Positions 59,199 to 64,000 of a stretch of 64,000 nt of DNA are shown here, one piece after another; positions within the stretch are counted from its first letter, which is position 1, and each line of letters starts with the position of its first letter. The stretch lies in contig DGSC01000014.1 of NCBI GenBank assembly GCA_002391275.1, forward strand, positions 3,876 through 67,875, in the 5' to 3' direction. The notes beneath the pieces are model-generated. The model searched no databases and was not told the origin of the DNA. It saw nothing but the letters and a program-made list of their open reading frames with translations. This DNA comes from Prevotellaceae bacterium UBA4372 (lineage in GTDB: Bacteria > Bacteroidota > Bacteroidia > Bacteroidales > Bacteroidaceae). A program made the translations under genes and the position numbers.

Positions 59199-60461
59199 TT
59201 ACTTATATTTCCCGCAGGTTATTTCTTCGACCGTCAGCGGCACGTAAACCATCGAGTAGCCATTGTCCTTGCTGTCCTCTTCGTAGAAGAATGCGATGCG
59301 GCCGTCGCGCTGAACCGACATCGTGGAGTAGGCCGAGGTAGTGTGCGACACCTGAAGGCCGCGCGTCCAGTTGTGGGCAAAAGCTCGCGGACTGTAGATG
59401 CCGTTGGGCAGGATTTCCTTGAACCAGATGCCAACGTCGGTGCGTCCCTCGCCACACGGCAGGGATTGCAGCATCAGTTTGGCAGGCTTGCCCGTCTGCA
59501 CCTCCGTGGCATCGATGAGCATGATTTCGCCGTTGCATGAGTTGGCGCCTACCTTGATGCCTCCAGGAACCTCGTGCGAGGCTACGCATTTGCCCCATTT
59601 GCCTTGCTCCTGGTTGGCTGCGATGTTGTCGAAATGATAGATGTTGAAGAAACGGCCGTACCATTTTCTTGACGAAAGCACGACGTCGCCATTGGGCAGC
59701 TCTTCGGCTTTCGGCTCATCGCCGTCGATGCACGGGCTGTCGTAGCCGTCGAGTGTGGTGCCTCCGAGTACGTTCCAGGTCTGTCCGAAGTCGTCGCTGT
59801 AGATGACATAGTTACAGGCAACATCCTTCTCGTCCATTTGCGTACGGGTGAGCACCGAGCAATACAATCTGAAGTATTTGTCCTTTTTCACTACGCGGCT
59901 TTGCATGATTCTGCCAGAGCCAATGAACATGGTGCGTGTATGAGGCAACATTTCGTAGAAAGCATCGGTCACATCTTCGGCTTTAGTCCATGAGCGGCCG
60001 CCGTCGGGGCTGTACCATCGTGCCACGCGGTTGGGGTTCGCGCGCGTACCATTAATATAAGGTGTACTTCCAGTGACGGACATACACAGGATGCGCTTGC
60101 TCGTGCGGTCGGCCACCAAAGCCGCATCGCCATAGCCGCAATCGTTGGCGCCCTTCACGCCCGTGCCGCGTTGGATGACGGTGTCGGCCGACCACGTGCG
60201 TCCATTATCCTTGCTCGTGCGGGCTACCAAGTCGATTTGTCCGAATCCGATGTCGAATCCGCAGTAACGGCGGTCGGCTACGGCTATGAGATGTCCCTTG
60301 CGGGTTGTGGTAATGGCAGGAATGCGGTAAGGAACGCCATACGAGTCGTAGGTCGTGAACAGGCGTTGTGGGCTTGCAGAATAGCTTCCTTGGGCCACGC
60401 TGTGAGAGGGAAACAGAAAAGATGCAGCCAAAAGGCAGCATAAAAGGTTGTAGGTGCGCAT
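59199..60461 (-). CDS. nanH: Exo-alpha-sialidase (neuraminidase)
   Basis: A 420-residue secreted GH33 sialidase. Signal peptide ends near SVAQG; the RIP motif is GVPYRIPAITTT near residue 45, and three Asp boxes are visible (SKDNGRTWS, SPDGGRSWT, SDDFGQTWN). Catalytic-type residues include the Asp in ADRRYCGFD and the Arg triad (second in ANSCNGEI context). It releases terminal sialic acid from host mucins and glycoproteins. No sialic-acid transport or catabolism genes adjoin it; the divergent neighbours are rprX-rprY. No lipobox. Confidence 0.93.
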   Translation of the reverse strand: MRTYNLLCCLLAASFLFPSHSVAQGSYSASPQRLFTTYDSYGVPYRIPAITTTRKGHLIAVADRRYCGFDIGFGQIDLVARTSKDNGRTWSADTVIQRGTGVKGANDCGYGDAALVADRTSKRILCMSVTGSTPYINGTRANPNRVARWYSPDGGRSWTKAEDVTDAFYEMLPHTRTMFIGSGRIMQSRVVKKDKYFRLYCSVLTRTQMDEKDVACNYVIYSDDFGQTWNVLGGTTLDGYDSPCIDGDEPKAEELPNGDVVLSSRKWYGRFFNIYHFDNIAANQEQGKWGKCVASHEVPGGIKVGANSCNGEIMLIDATEVQTGKPAKLMLQSLPCGEGRTDVGIWFKEILPNGIYSPRAFAHNWTRGLQVSHTTSAYSTMSVQRDGRIAFFYEEDSKDNGYSMVYVPLTVEEITCGKYK

Positions 60462-60498
60462 AGTATTGATGATGTTAGTTTCGATTTTCTTACAGCCA

Positions 60499-60506
60499 CA
60501 AAGGTA
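60499..60506 (-). promoter_or_regulatory. Promoter -7 box of the sialidase gene
   Basis: Minus-strand TACCTTTG, 38 nt upstream of the start codon. No TTG at standard spacing. Confidence 0.55.
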
Positions 60507-60673
60507 ACAATTATTTTATGATTCATTCCTCTGCCTTGAGATAAATTCAGAACAGGCCTTGTTTTTAACGTTTATGCGCCCTAAAAGAAAGTTTGTTTTG
60601 TGCAAATATGCACAAACACGAGTTTTTATAGGTTAATATTGTTAAATATCTGCTCGGCGGTAGCTTGCCGCCC

Positions 60674-60704
60674 TTGGCGGGCTGGCAATAGCGTATTATC
60701 TTTG
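60674..60704 (+). promoter_or_regulatory. Promoter of rprX-rprY
   Basis: TTG (60674-60676), 20 nt, TATCTTTG (60697-60704). The start codon lies 20 nt after the box, so the leader is short. Confidence 0.65.
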
Positions 60705-60723
60705 CAGCAACGAAAAGAAAGCA

Positions 60724-62253
60724 ATGAAACGCACGACAATCACCATCATAAGCCTCATCATAGGTATCTCGTTCTTCGGGCTTCTGTTCCTGCAAGGCCG
60801 TATCATTCGTGCCATGGTGAAAATGCGTAAGGAGCAGTTCGACGAGACAGTGTTCCGTGCACTCGACCAGACAAGTCGTGACATGGAACGCAACGAGACC
60901 TTCCGCTATCTCGAAGAAGTGGCCATGCGCTCTGGCTACGAAGCCGACAGCCTCCAGGACCGACTGGGCGACTACAAGCTCGACCAAGTTCTCGACCTTG
61001 GCGACAAAAACGCCATCAACGATCCGTTTAAGCTCGATCCCAAGACCACAAGCACCCAACAACTAAAGAAATCACTATCGCTCAGACCTACGGCATCGCT
61101 CGACCTGGCTAACCAACGCTTCCAGGATTTCGTGAAGAATGCCTATCTCTATCAGAAAGGTGTGCTCGACGAGGTTATCTACACCATCCTCTACAACGCT
61201 AGCGACAAGGATTTCAGCCAGCGTCTGGATTTCCGCCTGCTTGACCGAAACCTGCGCTCAGAACTTGAATCGGCCGGCATCAACCTGCCTTACCACTTCT
61301 CGGTCTACGATGTCGAAGGACGAGAAGTGTACCGATGCGAGGACTACTCTGACGAAGGTTCGGAATATTGCTATACGCAAACGCTCTTTCGCAACGACCC
61401 GTCGCAGAAAATGGGCATGCTCAAAGTGCATTTCCCGACTATGAACAGCCACATCCTGGGCGTAGCCAACAAGATGCTGCCCGTGTTGATGTTCACCATC
61501 ATTCTCTTCCTCACCTTCTCGCTCACCGTGTGGCTCATCGTGCGCCAGAAACGGGAAACCGAAATGAAGAATGATTTCATCAACAATATGACCCATGAGT
61601 TCAAGACGCCCATCTCAAGCATCTCCCTCGCCGCACAGATGTTAGGCGACAAGAGCGTGCCTAAGAGCGAAGCCATGCTCGACAACCTCTCGTCCGTCAT
61701 CGTAGGGGAAACACGCCGGCTACGCTATCAGGTGGAGAAGGTGCTGCAAATGTCGCTCTACGAAAGAGGCAACATCCGTTTCAACGAGAAAGAGATCGAC
61801 GCCAACGTTGTCATAGACGATGTCGTGAAGACTTTCCAGCTGAAAGTGAAACAGAGTGGGGGCGCACTCACGGCAGCCCTCGATGCCGAGGATGGTGCCA
61901 TCTATGTCGACGAGATGCATTTCACGAACGTCATCTTCAACCTCATGGACAATGCCGTCAAATACAGGAGGGACAATGTGCCGCTGGAGCTGAAAGTGTC
62001 CACCCGCAACCATGCCGATCGCCTGGTAATAGAAGTGCAGGACAACGGCATTGGCATACGCCATGAGGACCTCAAGCATGTCTTCGAACGTTTCTATCGC
62101 GTACATACAGGCAACAAACACGATGTTAAAGGATTCGGCCTCGGCCTGGCCTATGTCAAAAGCATCGTAGACCTCATGCACGGAACCATCAAGGTTGAGA
62201 GCGAACTCGGCAAGGGCACGCGATTCGTCATCACGTTGCCGCTCATCGACTGA
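60724..62253 (+). CDS. rprX: Sensor histidine kinase RprX
   Basis: A 509-residue membrane kinase: transmembrane helix at residues about 7-26, a periplasmic domain to about 250, a second helix (PVLMFTIILFLTFSLTVWLI), then HisKA with the phosphorylated His in NDFINNMTHEFKTPISSIS and a HATPase domain (NLMDNAVKYR, VEVQDNGIGI-like segment, KGFGLGLAYVKSIVDL, GKGTRFVITLPL). It matches the Bacteroides RprX type and is followed by its regulator. The signal is not known; in Bacteroides, RprXY was first linked to tetracycline response and later to RNA and stress functions. Confidence 0.88.
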   Translation: MKRTTITIISLIIGISFFGLLFLQGRIIRAMVKMRKEQFDETVFRALDQTSRDMERNETFRYLEEVAMRSGYEADSLQDRLGDYKLDQVLDLGDKNAINDPFKLDPKTTSTQQLKKSLSLRPTASLDLANQRFQDFVKNAYLYQKGVLDEVIYTILYNASDKDFSQRLDFRLLDRNLRSELESAGINLPYHFSVYDVEGREVYRCEDYSDEGSEYCYTQTLFRNDPSQKMGMLKVHFPTMNSHILGVANKMLPVLMFTIILFLTFSLTVWLIVRQKRETEMKNDFINNMTHEFKTPISSISLAAQMLGDKSVPKSEAMLDNLSSVIVGETRRLRYQVEKVLQMSLYERGNIRFNEKEIDANVVIDDVVKTFQLKVKQSGGALTAALDAEDGAIYVDEMHFTNVIFNLMDNAVKYRRDNVPLELKVSTRNHADRLVIEVQDNGIGIRHEDLKHVFERFYRVHTGNKHDVKGFGLGLAYVKSIVDLMHGTIKVESELGKGTRFVITLPLID

Positions 62254-62339
62254 GCAAGGCATAGTCCCTTCCACCTCGCTCCGCTACTAATAAAGAATGA
62301 ATATTATTTTGTCAAATCATTTAATCGGAAAATCAAATC

Positions 62340-63050
62340 ATGTCACAAGAAGAATCCAAACTCAAAATTTTATTGTGCGAGGACGACGAGAGCCTCGGCA
62401 TGTTGCTGCGTGAATACCTGCAGGCTAAAGGCTACGAAGCAGACCTTTGCCCCGACGGTGAAGCGGGCTATAAGGCTTTCTTGAAAATGGAGTACGACAT
62501 GTGCGTGCTCGATGTCATGATGCCGAAAATGGACGGTTTTGCCCTCGCTCAGGAGATAAGGCAAATCAATCAGGAGATTCCCATCATCTTCCTCACGGCC
62601 AAGAACCTGAAAGAAGACATCTTCGAAGGCTTCAAAATCGGTGCCGACGACTATATCACCAAGCCCTTCTCCATGGAGGAACTGGTCTATAGAATGGAGG
62701 CCATCCTGCGCCGTGTGCATGGCAAGCAACAGAAGAATGTAGCTGTCTATCACATCGGACGCTTCGTCTTCGACACCAAACGTCAGATACTTTCGATAGG
62801 GGACAAGCAGACCAAGCTCACAACGAAGGAAAGCGAACTCTTAATCCTCCTGTGTGCTCACGCCAACGACGTGCTTCAGCGTGAACTCGCCCTCAAGACA
62901 ATATGGATCGACGACAACTACTTCAATGCCCGTTCCATGGACGTTTACATCACAAAGCTACGTAAACATCTCAAGGACGACCCGGAAATCGAAATCAACA
63001 ATGTGCACGGAAAAGGCTACAGGCTTATCGCACACATGGAAGAAGAATAA
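62340..63050 (+). CDS. rprY: Response regulator RprY (OmpR family)
   Basis: A 236-residue regulator. The receiver domain has LLCEDDESLG (acidic pocket), phosphorylated Asp in MCVLDVMMPKMDGF, FLTAK and ADDYITKPF. The DNA-binding winged helix covers residues about 135-232 (LTTKESELLILLCAHANDVL, SMDVYITKLRKHLKDDPEIE, NVHGKGYRLI). It lies 86 bp after rprX and is probably co-transcribed; a strong terminator follows. Both genes are full length. Confidence 0.92.
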   Translation: MSQEESKLKILLCEDDESLGMLLREYLQAKGYEADLCPDGEAGYKAFLKMEYDMCVLDVMMPKMDGFALAQEIRQINQEIPIIFLTAKNLKEDIFEGFKIGADDYITKPFSMEELVYRMEAILRRVHGKQQKNVAVYHIGRFVFDTKRQILSIGDKQTKLTTKESELLILLCAHANDVLQRELALKTIWIDDNYFNARSMDVYITKLRKHLKDDPEIEINNVHGKGYRLIAHMEEE

Positions 63051-63053
63051 AAA

Positions 63054-63090
63054 AAGAACGGGGGCCGCGCATCGCGCGGCCCCCGTTCTT
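63054..63090. terminator. Bidirectional terminator after rprY
   Basis: AAGAACGGGGGCCGCGC and its reverse complement around a 3-nt loop, preceded by an A-run (T-run for the minus strand). Serves rprY and the convergent small membrane protein gene. Confidence 0.85.
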
Positions 63091-63097
63091 GGGAATA

Positions 63098-63271
63098 CTA
63101 TTCGTAGTTTGGCTTCTTGTAATTCACATAAATATGAATGCAGATGCCGGCAATGATAAGAACAACGGCCAACAACTGCACCAGATTGTAGTCTACCCAG
63201 TCGAGGAAGTAGCTAAGAAGAAGAACCACAGCGCCTACGATAGCAGTGATAATACCAGAATAAAGTTTCAT
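63098..63271 (-). CDS. Small two-helix membrane protein (57 aa)
   Basis: Start ATG 63271, stop at 63100-63098. It reads MKLYSGIITAIVGAVVLLLS, then YFLDWVDYNLVQLL, then a second hydrophobic helix with LIIAGICIHIYVNY and a basic tail KKPNYE. Two transmembrane helices joined by an acidic turn form a hairpin-like inner-membrane protein. No family is recognised, but the clean hydrophobic pattern, the start and the terminator right behind it support a real gene. Confidence 0.75.
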   Translation of the reverse strand: MKLYSGIITAIVGAVVLLLSYFLDWVDYNLVQLLAVVLIIAGICIHIYVNYKKPNYE

Positions 63272-63455
63272 AGTGATAAGTATATTTATTGTTAAATTCT
63301 CTCTTGCGGGCGCATATTGCGCTTAGACAGCACAAAATAAGGCAAAAAAGCTGAAACCTCGAAATTTTATAGCAAAAAAGTTTATGCCGCCACTCATTTT
63401 TATCTATGGGCCTGTCTGCTAACAAAATATTTTTCAGAAAAATGGACTTAAACGC

Positions 63456-63485
63456 TTGTTATATTGAAAAAAAGCAGTACCTTTG
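63456..63485 (+). promoter_or_regulatory. Promoter of the rpsF operon
   Basis: TTG (63456-63458), 19 nt, TACCTTTG (63478-63485): perfect consensus, 46 nt upstream of rpsF. Confidence 0.75.
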
Positions 63486-63531
63486 CCGAGCATTTTTGCA
63501 AAAACAATCATTATTAACCCATTAACGTATT

Positions 63532-63873
63532 ATGAATCAGTACGAAACCGTTTTCATCTTAACTCCCGTTTTGTCTGACGAGCAGACAAAGGAAGCGGTC
63601 GAAAAGTTCAAGACCATTCTCACCGAAGGAGGTGCAGAGCTCTTGAATGAAGAGTTGTGGGGGCTGAAGAAGCTCGCTTACCCCATTGAGAAAAAGTCTA
63701 CAGGCTTCTACGTGATGATCGAGTTCAAGGCCGAGCCTACTCTCATCAGCAAGCTTGAAGTAAACTATCGTCGCGACGAGCGCGTGCTCCGCTATCTGAC
63801 TGTCAAGAACGACAAGTTCGCAGCCGAATATGCCGAGAAGAGAAGAAACAAATTAGCTAAAAAGGAGGACTAA
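63532..63873 (+). CDS. rpsF: 30S ribosomal protein S6
   Basis: A 113-residue protein of standard length. [18 protein letters not shown] at the start, [20 protein letters not shown] and [14 protein letters not shown] are diagnostic. It binds 16S rRNA in the platform together with S18, encoded 3 bp downstream. First gene of the rpsF-rpsR(-rplI) operon. Confidence 0.97.
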   Translation: MNQYETVFILTPVLSDEQTKEAVEKFKTILTEGGAELLNEELWGLKKLAYPIEKKSTGFYVMIEFKAEPTLISKLEVNYRRDERVLRYLTVKNDKFAAEYAEKRRNKLAKKED

Positions 63874-63876
63874 GCA

Positions 63877-64000
63877 ATGGCACAGACAGAAATTCGTTAT
63901 TTGACACCGCCCACAGTTGACGTCAAAAAGAAAAAGTATTGCCGTTTCAAGAAGCTCGGCATCAAGTATATCGACTACAAGGATCCTGAGTTCCTCAAGA
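63877..64000 (+). CDS. rpsR: 30S ribosomal protein S18 (cut by window edge)
   Basis: The first 41 codons are in the window: MAQTEIRYLTPPTVDVKKKK then YCRFKKLGIKYIDYKDPEFL, the S18 signature. An AAGGAGG just inside the end of rpsF lies 8 nt before the ATG, one of the few strong Shine-Dalgarno sites here. S18 forms a heterodimer with S6 on the 30S platform. Confidence 0.95.
   Translation, partial: MAQTEIRYLTPPTVDVKKKKYCRFKKLGIKYIDYKDPEFLK

Overview
The window comes from a Bacteroidales chromosome, most likely Prevotella or a close relative. Evidence seen in the sequence: many genes are preceded by the Bacteroidetes-type promoter TTG-N19/20-TAnnTTTG, few have Shine-Dalgarno sites, and there are two SusC/SusD (RagA/RagB) pairs, C10 (streptopain/interpain-like) proteases, RprX/RprY, and the housekeeping blocks rplY-pth-hslR, nusB-yajC-ybbR-coaE and rpsF-rpsR. 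No tRNA, rRNA, insertion-sequence transposase or CRISPR array was seen.

Layout. 1-2.9 kb: minus-strand surface-polysaccharide operon (two Stealth phosphotransferases alternating with two glycosyltransferases). 3.1-9.2 kb: PAP2 phosphatase, L-asparaginase and a 1348-residue secreted protein. 9.5-11.6 kb: rplY, pth, hslR. 11.8-16.5 kb: secreted nuclease/phosphatase-fold protein, a 61-residue small protein, an acyltransferase. 17-25 kb: pepT and a ROK kinase (minus); LysE-type exporter, DUF4924-like protein, rmlD, prfC, tRNA threonylcarbamoylation synthase, HU-like protein (plus). 25.4-29.7 kb: ClC channel, a DUF559 nuclease gene flanked by identical inverted repeats, fmt, an ECF-type sigma factor. 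29.8-45.8 kb: two mirror-image loci transcribed away from a shared centre, each susC-susD-lipoprotein-C10 protease. 45.8-46.9 kb: repeat-dense noncoding DNA. 47-54.7 kb: rpe, comEC, two chromate-transporter halves, purL. 55-59 kb: DUF3276, nusB, yajC, ybbR, coaE, DUF5606. 59.2-64 kb: sialidase, rprX-rprY, a 57-residue membrane protein, rpsF, rpsR (cut by the window edge).

Two things stand out. (1) The divergent SusCD/C10 loci suggest coupled extracellular proteolysis and peptide import, not glycan use. Their facing ends carry 136-bp inverted repeats differing at one position and enclosing 866 bp of promoter DNA, an arrangement that could invert and swap promoters. (2) The DUF559 gene lies between perfect 39-bp inverted copies of a palindromic REP-like element. 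Diverged relatives of that element are translated as N-terminal extensions of Pth, HslR, Fmt and a chromate transporter. This looks like a REPtron-style mobile unit with a Vsr-fold nuclease where a RAYT transposase would be expected.

A third pattern is four intergenic arrays of a degenerate repeat with a strict 22-bp period. From my memory of other Bacteroidales, fmt, rpe and comEC are often neighbours; here about 18 kb holding the paired loci separates fmt from rpe, so that block may be an inserted island.
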